DNA of 64,000 nt from Roseibium album (GCA_001404055.1 CXTY01000005.1:186001-250000); one strand, 5' to 3'. Positions 25,710 through 34,267 are shown, numbered from the stretch's first letter. Numbers and translations: made by a program. The notes: generated by a model not told the origin, from the letters alone.

Positions 25710-25829
25710 GTCTTTGACCCTCAATTAAAACTATCGCTTGGCAGACCCAGGTGATCAGAGGAGGGACGAGGCTTGGCAAATCCGAAAGGGCACGAGTAAT
25801 TTTTTAGCGGCGTTGAGCGCAAGGCTGCT
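25601..25829. repeat. Duplicated block A, degenerate copy
   Basis: Aligns with 22421-22747. An 89-nt deletion removes the counterpart of 22481-22569, between 25660 and 25661. Similarity stops near 25829, about 90 nt before the GFA gene, and starts abruptly at 25601. Confidence 0.85.
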
Positions 25830-25919
25830 ATTCATCATGAATGTTCAAAGGGTGATCTCTTGGCCTACGGGTACGCGCGCAACTGTGCCACTGTCGCTTT
25901 TAAGAAAGAAGGATGCAAC

Positions 25920-26348
25920 ATGACCTATCATGCACAATGTTCTTGCGGAGCGGTGCAGCTGGCGGCAGAGGGTGAACCGCTTGTTCAGTGTTACTGTCAT
26001 TGCAATTCGTGCCGCAGCCTTACCGGAAGTCCTGTCAATACGCCGGTTCTTTGGCCCCGAGCAAGTGTGCGCTTTGTTTCGGGAGAAGACAAAGTCAGGC
26101 GTTATTCGAAAAGCGGGCACCGGGAAGGCGGCACTTTGTCATGCGGTGTTTGCAACGGTCTGATTGGAGCGGTTTTGCCCGAAGCGGATCTGTTCGATAT
26201 TTTTGCGGGGCTCCTGTCCGATCTGGACTTCAAACCGACCGTGCATATCAATTACGAAAATTCCGTGCTTCCCATCCGGGATGGCTTGCCGAAACTGAAA
26301 GACATGCCTGAGGAGTGGGGCGGCAGCGGAGAATTTCTTGAAGAGTAA
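25920..26348 (+). CDS. GFA (CENP-V) family zinc protein
   Basis: A 142-residue protein of the glutathione-dependent formaldehyde-activating enzyme family. Zinc ligands are visible as CSCGAV near residue 8, CYCHCNSCRSLTG near residues 28-40, and CGVCNG near 79; the usual structural and catalytic Zn sites are therefore complete. Real formaldehyde activity is proven for few members. ATG 25920 sits behind AAAGAAGGA; a longer frame from 25860 lacks a good site. It lies between the VOC remnant and the second small-membrane-protein gene. Confidence 0.9.
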   Translation: MTYHAQCSCGAVQLAAEGEPLVQCYCHCNSCRSLTGSPVNTPVLWPRASVRFVSGEDKVRRYSKSGHREGGTLSCGVCNGLIGAVLPEADLFDIFAGLLSDLDFKPTVHINYENSVLPIRDGLPKLKDMPEEWGGSGEFLEE

Positions 26349-26477
26349 TAACGAGAACTGACGCGTTGAGTTTCTTTTGTTTCCAACGTGGAGTTCTGCT
26401 CGATTTCGTCGGTCCTGAATTGCGGTCTACAAGCTTGCAGCAATTTGATCTTTGTGTCGCAGTTATGATTCCGCGTC

Positions 26478-26678
26478 CTAGTCTTCTTTGTCGCGGCCCT
26501 CGCGGCTTTCAAAAAAGGCAAGCACAAGGTTGAGACAACCAAACAGGAGTATCGCGCCGAAGACCCAAGCTCCAAATGCTTTCGGATGAATGCCGACCGG
26601 AAAATTAAAGGTCATAACAGCCAGTCCAAAAAGGGCGGCCAGCATGATGATCGGGATGATGGTGTCTTTGAGGTTCAT
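26478..26678 (-). CDS. Small membrane protein, paralogue 2
   Basis: A 66-residue protein with two membrane helices, almost identical to the one encoded at 23674-23874 (six substitutions: T6S, I8L, I10L, A20V, F26L, E60Q relative to it). The ATG at 26678 is preceded by GGATGAG. It is followed on the same strand by nothing for 3 kb, but lies 32 nt after the sigma-factor gene, so it may be the third gene of that operon. Function unknown. Confidence 0.78.
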   Translation of the reverse strand: MNLKDTIIPIIMLAALFGLAVMTFNFPVGIHPKAFGAWVFGAILLFGCLNLVLAFFESREGRDKED

Positions 26679-26710
26679 TAGTGTCTCATCCGGTGGAATA
26701 AAGTGCGCTA

Positions 26711-27964
26711 TCAATCTTCGAGGGAATTTTTCAGTTCGTCAATTTTCTTTTGCAGATGCTGGCGTTCAACTTCTGTCCCGGCATGCGAGAGCGCGACCTC
26801 ATAGGCTTGCTGCGCCTGAGATGTTCTACCCAGCTCCGCCAGAAACGCGGCCTTGACCGTATGGTAGCTCGCATATCGCTCAAGCGGGCCTTCCAGTTGT
26901 ACCAGTAAATTCAACGCTTCTTTCGGTCCTTTCAGTTTTGCCACGACGACCGCTCGATTGAGGGCAACCACCGGCGAAGGGCGAACATGCTGAAGGGCAC
27001 GATAAAGCCTGTCCAGCTCCGCCCAGTCGGTCTCTTCGAAACGTAGTGCGCTCGCTTGTGTGGCTGCGATGGCTGCCTCGATCTGAAATGGACCAGGGGT
27101 TGCGCGGCGGAGCGCGGCCTCCAGCAATATGTTGCCCTCGGCAATCTCCTTCCGATCCCAGGTGCTCCTGTCCTGATCTTCCAACGTAACCGCTTCACCG
27201 TTAGGGCTCAGACGGGCGTGCCGCCTGGAATGATGAATAAGACACAAGGCCAGTAGCCCGCGTAACTCTGGTGCTTCTGGAAAGAGACGCACCAGAAGTC
27301 GGGCAAGGCGAATGGCTTCCTCGCATAACGTCTCACGGATCAGCTGGGGACCTTGCGAAGCTGAATAGCCTTCGTTGAAGATCAGGTAGATGGCATTGGC
27401 GACAGCAGAAAAACGGTCAGCGCGCGCTTTTGCGTCCGGGTCCTCGTAAGGCAGTTTAGCAGCCTGGAGACGCTTCTTTGCTCTCGTGATCCGTTGTTCC
27501 ATCGTTTTGGGTTGGACCAGGAACGCGCGTGCGATCTCATCAACCGAAAGGCCCGCGACGATCTTGAGGGACAGCGCAATCTGCTGGTCCTTACGCAGGA
27601 CCGGATGGCAGCAGGTGAACAGCAATCGCAAGATGTCATCCCGGTAGACCGACTGGTCAAGCGATTGCGTCAGACCCTCTTCCGGGTGCGCGCCATCAAA
27701 TGCCGGTTCCAGGTTTTCTGGCGCTGTCAGCGTTTCCCGGCTTTTCTTGCGAATGAGGTCAATCCCGGTATTGCGACCAGCCACGATCAGCCAGGCAACA
27801 GGGTCCTTGGGAAGAGAGTCGCGCTGCCAGGATTTCAAAGCCCTCAAAGATGCTTCCTGAAAGGCATCTTCTGCCAGATCGATATCGCCAAAGACGCGGT
27901 TCAGGGCCGCAAGGACGCGCGGGCGAGCCGCCCTAAGATGCGTCGATAACAAGCCGCTCTGCAT
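26711..27964 (-). CDS. ECF sigma factor of the ECF42 type
   Basis: A 417-residue extracytoplasmic-function sigma factor. Region 2 reads FGDIDLAEDAFQEASLRALKSW near residues 26-47; region 4 reads LSVDEIARAFLVQPKTMEQRITRAKKRL. An unusual 200-residue helical C-terminal extension follows (DUF6596/TPR-like, for example AIRLARLLVRLFPEAPELRGLLALCLIHHSRR). That extension and the neighbouring DGPF gene define group ECF42, whose members lack an anti-sigma factor. Start 27964 is preferred because 28018 has no ribosome site; it overlaps the DGPF gene by 32 nt. Confidence 0.88.
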   Translation of the reverse strand: MQSGLLSTHLRAARPRVLAALNRVFGDIDLAEDAFQEASLRALKSWQRDSLPKDPVAWLIVAGRNTGIDLIRKKSRETLTAPENLEPAFDGAHPEEGLTQSLDQSVYRDDILRLLFTCCHPVLRKDQQIALSLKIVAGLSVDEIARAFLVQPKTMEQRITRAKKRLQAAKLPYEDPDAKARADRFSAVANAIYLIFNEGYSASQGPQLIRETLCEEAIRLARLLVRLFPEAPELRGLLALCLIHHSRRHARLSPNGEAVTLEDQDRSTWDRKEIAEGNILLEAALRRATPGPFQIEAAIAATQASALRFEETDWAELDRLYRALQHVRPSPVVALNRAVVVAKLKGPKEALNLLVQLEGPLERYASYHTVKAAFLAELGRTSQAQQAYEVALSHAGTEVERQHLQKKIDELKNSLED

Positions 27965-28325
27965 TTTTGAAATCGGCCCCTTCGAAATACTCAATCGGAC
28001 GTACTTCAATACGGCCATGATCCAGTGGCAGGATTTTTACAGCATCGATAGCTTCTTCGAGAGATGGGCAATCGAGCAGATAAAATCCCATGAATTGTTC
28101 TTTGGTTTCGGCAAAGGGGCCATCGGTAACGAGAAACTCGTCGCTTTCCCTGCTGATGGTTACCGCCGTGCCGGTCGACATCAGTTTGGCAGCAGCGGCA
28201 AAGTTCTTGTTTGTTTTGGTTTGTTCATGAAAAGTACCGTGTTTCTTCAATAGTTCCTGATGTTCGTCAGGGGTGAGTGCGTCGATGAAATCTTCACTGG
28301 CGTAAATCAATACGGAAAAAAGCAT
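27933..28325 (-). CDS. YCII/DGPF-domain protein
   Basis: A 130-residue ferredoxin-like-fold protein with the hallmark TDGPFAETKEQFMGFYLLDC (DGPF at about residue 71). DGPF proteins pair with ECF42 sigma factors and are common targets of them; their enzymatic function is unknown. It begins MLFSVLIYASEDF at 28325 behind GAGGA; the longer frame has no counterpart in the family. It is the first gene of the DGPF-sigma pair. Confidence 0.9.
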   Translation of the reverse strand: MLFSVLIYASEDFIDALTPDEHQELLKKHGTFHEQTKTNKNFAAAAKLMSTGTAVTISRESDEFLVTDGPFAETKEQFMGFYLLDCPSLEEAIDAVKILPLDHGRIEVRPIEYFEGADFKNAERLVIDAS

Positions 28326-28361
28326 GTTCAAGTCCTCTGGTTCCATGGGAATTGTGACCAA

Positions 28362-28390
28362 GGAACGTTTCTGCCGGAGCTTACCCGACA
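28362..28390 (-). promoter_or_regulatory. Possible ECF-type promoter of the DGPF-sigma operon
   Basis: On the minus strand TGTCGG (28390-28385) and CGTTCC (28367-28362) are spaced by 17 nt, about 37 nt before the DGPF start. This resembles a bipartite ECF promoter with a TGTCG-type -35. Autoregulation is expected for ECF42 but the match is short. Confidence 0.3.
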
Positions 28391-28535
28391 GTGGCTTCAA
28401 TAAAAACACGCAAAGCTAGTTCTCATTGGCTTGATTGTGACTCCGCGTGTGTGCAACGCTACAAGCGATTTTCGCCAAATGTCGCTGTTTCAAGTGCGCC
28501 GTTTTGAAGGTGCACTAATCCTCAGGGAGGTGTTC

Positions 28536-30464
28536 ATGCGCACTGGATTTTTGACCGCACTCACAATTCTTTCTTCTTGTTCAATTGTTTATGCGCAGGA
28601 GTTTGAGCTGAACAAGGATCAGCTGCAGGACGTCTATCCCGGACACGCGTATTCTCCATACGCAGGACGAAATATTCCGGAAAGACCGCTCTGGGGCGAC
28701 ACGCATCTTCACACTGGGCAGTCAATGGATGCAGGCGGCTTTGGAGCCCGTCTCTCCCAGGAAGACGCATGGCGCTTTGCGCGCGGTGAAGAAATCATCG
28801 CTTCGTCCGGTCAGCCGGTCCGGCTTTCCCGCCCGCTCGATTGGTTGGTCATCACCGAACATTCCGACGGTATGGGGCTGATCACTGACATTCTCGACGG
28901 AGTGCCCGGCGTTACAAGATTCGAACAGGGACGCAAATGGTCGAAGGGCTATCGGGCGGGGGGACAGGAAGCTGTCGACGCTACTTTGGATCTGATCGGC
29001 AACTTCAGTCAGGGTACTGTGGAGCCGGAACTTATGGCGCAGTATCAACCCGGCGCTCGGCGGTTTGCCTCCATCTGGTCGGATAACGTCAAGACAGCCG
29101 ACGCATTCAACGAACCCGGTGATTTTTCGGCAATCATTGGATTTGAGTGGACCTCGCTTGTTAAGGGCAACAACTTGCACCGCAACGTGATTTTCCGGGA
29201 CGATGCGGAAAGGGCAGGTCAGGTGGTGCCTTTTACAATGACCGCACCGTTTGGCAGCTCGGACCCGCTCGATCTTTACAAGTGGATGCAGGCCTATGAG
29301 GATAAAACGAACGGAGCGGTCCTCGCGCTTGCGCACAACGGCAACCTCTCCAACGGCATCATGTTCCCGGTCGATACCCAGTTCACCGGCAAGGCAATCG
29401 ACAAGGATTACGTCGAACTGCGCGGCAAATGGGAGCCGCTTTACGAGATCACGCAGATCAAGGGAGATGGCGAGGCACATCCTTTCCTGTCGCCCAATGA
29501 CGAATTTGCCGATTATTACAATTGGGACAAGGGCAATCTGGATCTCTCTGTCGCCAAAACCGACGACATGCTGGCAGGCGAATATGCCCGCGAAGCCTTG
29601 AAAAACGGCATGCTGCTGGAAGAAAAGTTTGGCACTAATCCTTACAAGTTTGGCTTCTCAGGTGCCACCGACAGCCACACGGGCTTGACAACCTTTGAGG
29701 AAGAAAACTTTTTTGGCAAGCATACCGGCTATGAGCCATCTGCGGAGCGCCTGACGCACCCGTTCGTCAAGACCGAAAATGGTGAACTGTTTGCCTGGCA
29801 AATGGTTGCATCCGGAATTACCGGCGTCTGGGCAGAAGAAAATACGCGCGAAGCCATTTTCGATGCCATGCAGCGCAAGGAGGTCTACGCCACAACCGGA
29901 ACGCGGATGGCGGTCCGCCTGTTCGGTGGCTGGGACTTCGCGCAGTCCGACCTCAATACGCGCAGCCCAGGCATACTTGGGTACAGCAAGGGTGTGCCCA
30001 TGGGCGGCGATCTGATGCCTAAACCCGAAGCGGTGGAAGCACCGTCTTTCCTGGTTTATGCACTGAGAGATCCGATCGGTGCCAATCTGGACCGGATCCA
30101 GATCGTCAAGGGTTGGGTCGATAGCGACGGGAAGACACAGGAAAAGGTCTTTGACGTTGCCTGGTCAGATGACAGGAAACCCGGCGCGGACGGAAAAATT
30201 CCGGCGGTTGGTAATACGGTGAATCTTGAAAATGCCAGCTGGACCAACACCATCGGTTCATCTGAACTGGCGACGGTCTGGACCGATCCGGACTTTGAAC
30301 CCGGTGAACGGGCTTTCTATTACGCCCGTGTCCTGGAGATCCCGACTCCACCCTGGTATGCCTATGACGCGTTCCGCTATGGCATTGAGATGCCAGAAGG
30401 CGCGCCGACCAGTCAGCAAGAACGGGCATACACATCGCCGATCTGGTATACGCCTGAAACCTGA
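28536..30464 (+). CDS. Secreted DUF3604 protein with PHP-like metal motifs
   Basis: A 642-residue exported protein. The start at 28536 follows GGGAGG and gives the signal peptide MRTGFLTALTILSSCSIVYA; an upstream frame adds 35 non-signal residues. DUF3604 is typified by GDTHLHTGQSMDAGGFG. Metal-ligand motifs like those of the PHP/amidohydrolase-type superfamily are visible: H57xH59, E108-H109-S-D111, E204, H214, H267 (ALAHNGN), H315 and D379-S-H381. A binuclear or trinuclear metal hydrolase, possibly a phosphoesterase, is inferred. It is followed by a foldase and a HupE-like membrane protein in the same direction. Confidence 0.87.
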   Translation: MRTGFLTALTILSSCSIVYAQEFELNKDQLQDVYPGHAYSPYAGRNIPERPLWGDTHLHTGQSMDAGGFGARLSQEDAWRFARGEEIIASSGQPVRLSRPLDWLVITEHSDGMGLITDILDGVPGVTRFEQGRKWSKGYRAGGQEAVDATLDLIGNFSQGTVEPELMAQYQPGARRFASIWSDNVKTADAFNEPGDFSAIIGFEWTSLVKGNNLHRNVIFRDDAERAGQVVPFTMTAPFGSSDPLDLYKWMQAYEDKTNGAVLALAHNGNLSNGIMFPVDTQFTGKAIDKDYVELRGKWEPLYEITQIKGDGEAHPFLSPNDEFADYYNWDKGNLDLSVAKTDDMLAGEYAREALKNGMLLEEKFGTNPYKFGFSGATDSHTGLTTFEEENFFGKHTGYEPSAERLTHPFVKTENGELFAWQMVASGITGVWAEENTREAIFDAMQRKEVYATTGTRMAVRLFGGWDFAQSDLNTRSPGILGYSKGVPMGGDLMPKPEAVEAPSFLVYALRDPIGANLDRIQIVKGWVDSDGKTQEKVFDVAWSDDRKPGADGKIPAVGNTVNLENASWTNTIGSSELATVWTDPDFEPGERAFYYARVLEIPTPPWYAYDAFRYGIEMPEGAPTSQQERAYTSPIWYTPET

Positions 30465-30475
30465 CCGCGTTTGAT

Positions 30476-30504
30476 ATGCAAGCAGGTATCATGCCTGCTT
30501 GCAT
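30476..30504 (+). terminator. Intercistronic hairpin between DUF3604 gene and ppiC-like gene
   Basis: ATGCAAGCAGG (30476-30486) and CCTGCTTGCAT (30494-30504): perfect 11-bp stem, 7-nt loop, no T-run. It probably protects the upstream mRNA or lowers downstream expression. Confidence 0.6.
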
Positions 30505-30527
30505 CCAAGGAAATTTCGGGAACAGTC

Positions 30528-31367
30528 TTGTCGACAATCTATCGATTTTTACGCCAGCCGCTTTTGCACTTTCTGGTGCTCGGCGGGTTGATATTTGCCC
30601 TCTATGATCTGGTCACACCGGAGGTGGCAAAGGTTGTTGGTGATCCCAAGACCGAAATTGTTGTTACGCAACTCCAGGTCGAGCGGCTGACCACCGAGTT
30701 CCAGGCTATCTGGCAACGTCCACCGACATCTGAAGAACAACAAAAGCTGATCGACAATTTCATTCGCGAGGAAGTGCTTGTTCGCGAAGCGCTGCGCATT
30801 GGTCTCGATCGGGACGACACTGTCCTGCGCCGCCGGTTGGTGCAAAAAATGGAATATCTGGCAGCGTCCGCTGCGCGCGCGCGCAAACCAACCGACGAGG
30901 AATTGGTCAGCTACTACCAAAACAACCAGCAAAACTATCTTCGTCCAGGGCGTATCGCTTTCGAACAGATTTTCTTGGGCGAGAAGATTGATGAAACCCT
31001 GGTCGGTGAAATTCAGGCGCAATTGAATGACGGCGTACCTGCAATGGAGCTTGGCAAACGGACTCTGCTGCCATCGTCGCTCGGGATTTCAGCCCGGGCA
31101 AAAGTGGATGGACTGTTTGGCGATGGCCTCTTTGAGAGGCTTATGGATCTTGAAGGAACTGACTGGCAAAAACCTCTGAAATCCGGCTATGGGTTTCATC
31201 TGATCCGTATTACCGACAAGCAGAAGGCAGAGCAGCTATCCTTCGAAGAGGCAAGAAAATTCGTTTCGGAGGATTGGTCTCTTCAGAAATATACCGAATC
31301 CAAGGACCGTCAGCACGAGGCTCTACGGGGGCAGTATCGTATTACTGTCGAGGAGAAGGTGAATTGA
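30528..31367 (+). CDS. Membrane-anchored parvulin-type peptidyl-prolyl isomerase
   Basis: A 279-residue periplasmic foldase held by one N-terminal helix (HFLVLGGLIFALYDLV, about 14-29). A SurA/PpiD-like helical segment (IDNFIREEVLVREALRIGLDRDDTVLRRRLVQKMEYL) precedes the parvulin domain, which ends SGYGFHLIRITDK. The start is taken as TTG 30528 after GGGAACA, since the longer frame runs through the hairpin; confidence in that start is moderate. It overlaps the next gene by 4 nt (TTGA). It may fold the DUF3604 protein. Confidence 0.85.
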   Translation: MSTIYRFLRQPLLHFLVLGGLIFALYDLVTPEVAKVVGDPKTEIVVTQLQVERLTTEFQAIWQRPPTSEEQQKLIDNFIREEVLVREALRIGLDRDDTVLRRRLVQKMEYLAASAARARKPTDEELVSYYQNNQQNYLRPGRIAFEQIFLGEKIDETLVGEIQAQLNDGVPAMELGKRTLLPSSLGISARAKVDGLFGDGLFERLMDLEGTDWQKPLKSGYGFHLIRITDKQKAEQLSFEEARKFVSEDWSLQKYTESKDRQHEALRGQYRITVEEKVN

Positions 31368-32374
31368 GCCGCTCGATAGTGTTTGCTCTGCTGTTGGTAC
31401 TGACCGGCTTGTTCGCGCCGTCCTTGTCGCGCGCGCACGAACTGCAGCCGGGCTATGCGGCGCTTGAACAAATCGACCAGAGCAACTGGAAGGTTTTCTG
31501 GCGCACGCCTGATGTCTCCGGCAAACCCATGGCGATCGATCTGCTGCTGCCTTCAATTTGTCAGCCTCAATCCGGACCGGCAACAGTTCCAAAGAGCGGA
31601 GCCTGGGAAACAGGCTGGATTGCGACCTGCGGAGGCAGCCTCCTCGGACAGAAGCTGATTATTTCCGGATTGGAAGCAACGAAGACCGATGTTCTGGTGC
31701 GTTTCGCGCCGCTAGACCAGTCCGCGGTGTCGCTGCGCCTGACTGCCTACCAGCCAAGCCTTATATTGCCAAGAGAACCCGGTCAGTGGGAAGTTTTTTC
31801 GACCTATGCGGGGTTGGGCTTCGAACACATTCTTGAAGGCTGGGATCATCTTCTTTTTCTTTTTGCGCTGCTGATCCTGATCAAGGGGTTCTGGAGGCTC
31901 GTCGGTGCGGTCACCGCCTTCACAGTGGCGCATAGTCTGACACTTGTCGCCTCGACAATGAACTGGATTACTTTACCTGCTGCGCCAGTAGAAGCCGTGA
32001 TTGCGCTTTCTATTGTTTTTCTGGCAAGCGAGATTGTTTTGACAAAACCAGGCACGAAACGTCTGTCGCAATCGGCGCCGTGGCTGGTAACATTTGCCTT
32101 CGGACTGCTGCACGGGCTTGGGTTCGCGGGTGCGTTACGAGAAATCGGGCTGCCGCAGTCAGATATTCCGCTTGCATTGTTTGCTTTCAACGTCGGCGTT
32201 GAAGCAGGTCAACTGGCATTTGTGCTCGCGGCAGGATTTCTGTTCTGGCTGCTGTCCCTGCCATTTGGTCGTCAATCCGTGCTGGGCTACCGAGCGATTA
32301 CAGTGGCACTGGCTTACGCGATCGGCGGGTGGTCAAGCTACTGGCTGATCGAGCGGATTGTGAGTTTTTCATAA
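31364..32374 (+). CDS. HupE/UreJ-type membrane protein
   Basis: A 336-residue protein: signal peptide (MSRSIVFALLLVLTGLFAPS, cut before AHELQPGY), a periplasmic domain of about 130 residues, then six or so membrane helices. The signature GFEHILEGWDHLLFLFALL followed by VAHSLTL and GLLHGLGFAGAL carries the histidines of the HupE/UreJ_2 family, whose characterised members move nickel or cobalt. The start is TTG 31364 behind GGAGAAGG and overlaps the foldase stop. Metal and direction of transport are not known here. Confidence 0.87.
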   Translation: MSRSIVFALLLVLTGLFAPSLSRAHELQPGYAALEQIDQSNWKVFWRTPDVSGKPMAIDLLLPSICQPQSGPATVPKSGAWETGWIATCGGSLLGQKLIISGLEATKTDVLVRFAPLDQSAVSLRLTAYQPSLILPREPGQWEVFSTYAGLGFEHILEGWDHLLFLFALLILIKGFWRLVGAVTAFTVAHSLTLVASTMNWITLPAAPVEAVIALSIVFLASEIVLTKPGTKRLSQSAPWLVTFAFGLLHGLGFAGALREIGLPQSDIPLALFAFNVGVEAGQLAFVLAAGFLFWLLSLPFGRQSVLGYRAITVALAYAIGGWSSYWLIERIVSFS

Positions 32375-32425
32375 GCGAACGGTTTCACTTATAGAGCCAT
32401 CGCACAGAAGTTGCTGATCAGCTTT

Positions 32426-32689
32426 TCAACGTTTGCGCAGCTCAGTTGGATCGACAACGAGTCGCTCCTTTTGCGACTGACGAGGGTCAGGCATGTTTCC
32501 CTCGCTGTAGCCACTTCCATAGGGCGTCCCATTCGACAGAGGGCTTTCAGGTTCTGAAACCTTGAAGTCGCGTTTGGCCTTGTCAGGATTTGTGGCTCTA
32601 AGAAAAATCACGACAACGGTGATTACGCAGATGAGCCCAATCCAGACGGGTAGCGGAATCGCCGCGAGTTTTTCAATTGTTTCAGTCAT
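32426..32689 (-). CDS. Small single-span membrane protein
   Basis: An 87-residue protein, family not recognised. One hydrophobic helix (LPVWIGLICVITVVVIFLRA, about 13-32) is followed by a hydrophilic tail rich in Pro, Ser and charged residues ending DPTELRKR. ATG 32689 behind GGAGAAG gives this form; the longer frame has no ribosome site. It is convergent with the HupE-like gene and upstream-independent of the transaminase. Its topology suggests an inner-membrane protein with a cytoplasmic tail. Confidence 0.65.
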   Translation of the reverse strand: MTETIEKLAAIPLPVWIGLICVITVVVIFLRATNPDKAKRDFKVSEPESPLSNGTPYGSGYSEGNMPDPRQSQKERLVVDPTELRKR

Positions 32690-32840
32690 TTCTTCTCCAG
32701 GGAGTACCTTGGGGACGCAGATACAAATACGTGTTTGGTCTGGAAAATCAATCGCTGATTGTTTTGGTGGTTTCCCAAATGACAACAGGCAGGATCGTGT
32801 TACCCACGTTCCCGGTTCACTCTCACGAACAAAAGCGGGA

Positions 32841-34235
32841 CTACCTCAGCCAGCCATCCTGCTTCAGTGTGTGATGCGTTTCGTCCAGCGTCTTTTCCAC
32901 TGTTGCCACCAGATGATCAGCTTCTTCGTGACTGAGAACAAGAGGTGGGGAGATGATCATTCCATCGCGGACCGCACGCATCACCATGCCGTTGCCGAAG
33001 GAAATATCCCGGCAGATAGTGCCGGCTGTGCCGACCTCTCTGAAAGGCTTCTGCAGGTTGGCTTTATCAGGCACCAATTCCAGCGCGCCAACCAGTCCTG
33101 CCATGCGGGCTTCGCCGACAAGTGGATGGTCGCCAAGCTTCAACCAGCGCTCCTTCAAATAAGGACCGATGTCGCTCTTCACCCGTTCGACCAGGCCTTC
33201 ACGTTCAATGATTTCCAGATTGGCTAGCGCAGCGGCAGCACAAACCGGGTGGCCGGAATAAGTGTAGCCGTGATTGAAGTCGTCTCCGGCAAGCATCAAT
33301 CCCTCCACGACACGATCAGAAACCATGACGCCGCCCATCGGCAGGTAGCCGGACGTCAGGCCTTTGGCGATCGGCATCAGGTCCGGTTTCATGCCGTAAT
33401 GGGTGGAGCCGAACCATTCGCCAAGTCGGCCGAACCCACAGATAACCTCGTCCGAGACGAACAGAATATCCCGTTCGTCCAATATCCGGCGGACTTCCGG
33501 CCAATAGGTGTCGGGCGGGATGATGACGCCGCCAGCGCCCTGGATGGGTTCGGCAATAAAGGCGGCGACCTTGTCTTCGCCAAGTTCGTCGATCGCCTGT
33601 TCCAGCTTGCGGGCCGCAAAGATTCCGAATTCATCGGGGCTCATGTCTTGCCCTTCACCGAACCAGTAGGGCTGGTCGATGTGATGCACGCCTGAAACCG
33701 GCAGATCGCCTTGAACGTGCATGGCTTTCATGCCGCCGAGACTGGTGCCTGCCAGTGTGGACCCGTGATAGCCGTTCCAGCGACCGATGATCACCTTCTT
33801 GTCCGGCTTGCCCATCTTGTCCCAGTAGGTGCGTACCATGCGGAACACGGTGTCATTGGCCTCCGAGCCGGAAGAACAATAAAAAACCTTGTTGATGTGG
33901 GCGGGCGCCAGCTTGGCGAGTTTTTCGGAAAGCGCGATTGCCGGCGGATGAGTGGTCTTGAAGAACGTGTTGTAATACGCCAGTTCATTCATCTGGGCGT
34001 AGACAGCGTCGGCAATCTCCTTGCGGCCATGTCCAACCTGGACACACCACAGGCCCGCCATGCCATCAAGGATCTTCTTGCCGTCGGAATCCTGGAGCCA
34101 GACGCCGTCAGCGCTGGTAATGATCCGGCTGCCTTCTGCGTTCAGAGACTTCATGTCGGAAAAAGGATGCCAATGATGGGCAGCATCGAGTTCCTGAAGG
34201 GCCTTGGTCGGATAGATGTTGGAATGAGCCGTCAT
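32841..34235 (-). CDS. spuC: Class III aminotransferase, polyamine:pyruvate type
   Basis: PLP-dependent transaminase, 464 residues. Motifs: HWHPFSDMKSL near the start, VFYCSSGSEANDTVFRMVRTYW (PLP phosphate), AAFIAEPIQGAGGVIIPP, FVSDEVICGFGRLGEWFGS, and the PLP lysine in PIAKGLTSGYLPMGG. These match putrescine/cadaverine:pyruvate transaminases (SpuC) and related omega-amino transaminases. Location 32 nt after a glutamine-synthetase-like ligase and beside potFGHI favours a polyamine substrate. The SpuC name is by analogy with Pseudomonas. Confidence 0.83.
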   Translation of the reverse strand: MTAHSNIYPTKALQELDAAHHWHPFSDMKSLNAEGSRIITSADGVWLQDSDGKKILDGMAGLWCVQVGHGRKEIADAVYAQMNELAYYNTFFKTTHPPAIALSEKLAKLAPAHINKVFYCSSGSEANDTVFRMVRTYWDKMGKPDKKVIIGRWNGYHGSTLAGTSLGGMKAMHVQGDLPVSGVHHIDQPYWFGEGQDMSPDEFGIFAARKLEQAIDELGEDKVAAFIAEPIQGAGGVIIPPDTYWPEVRRILDERDILFVSDEVICGFGRLGEWFGSTHYGMKPDLMPIAKGLTSGYLPMGGVMVSDRVVEGLMLAGDDFNHGYTYSGHPVCAAAALANLEIIEREGLVERVKSDIGPYLKERWLKLGDHPLVGEARMAGLVGALELVPDKANLQKPFREVGTAGTICRDISFGNGMVMRAVRDGMIISPPLVLSHEEADHLVATVEKTLDETHHTLKQDGWLR

Positions 34236-34267
34236 GGCATGAACTCCAAAGAAATTGGGAAAAGGCG

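Noticed and set aside
23672-26575. Similar frames at both small-membrane-protein copies reading MELGSS...LCLPFL
   Set aside because: They are the same duplicated DNA read in another frame; the conserved reading is the membrane protein.
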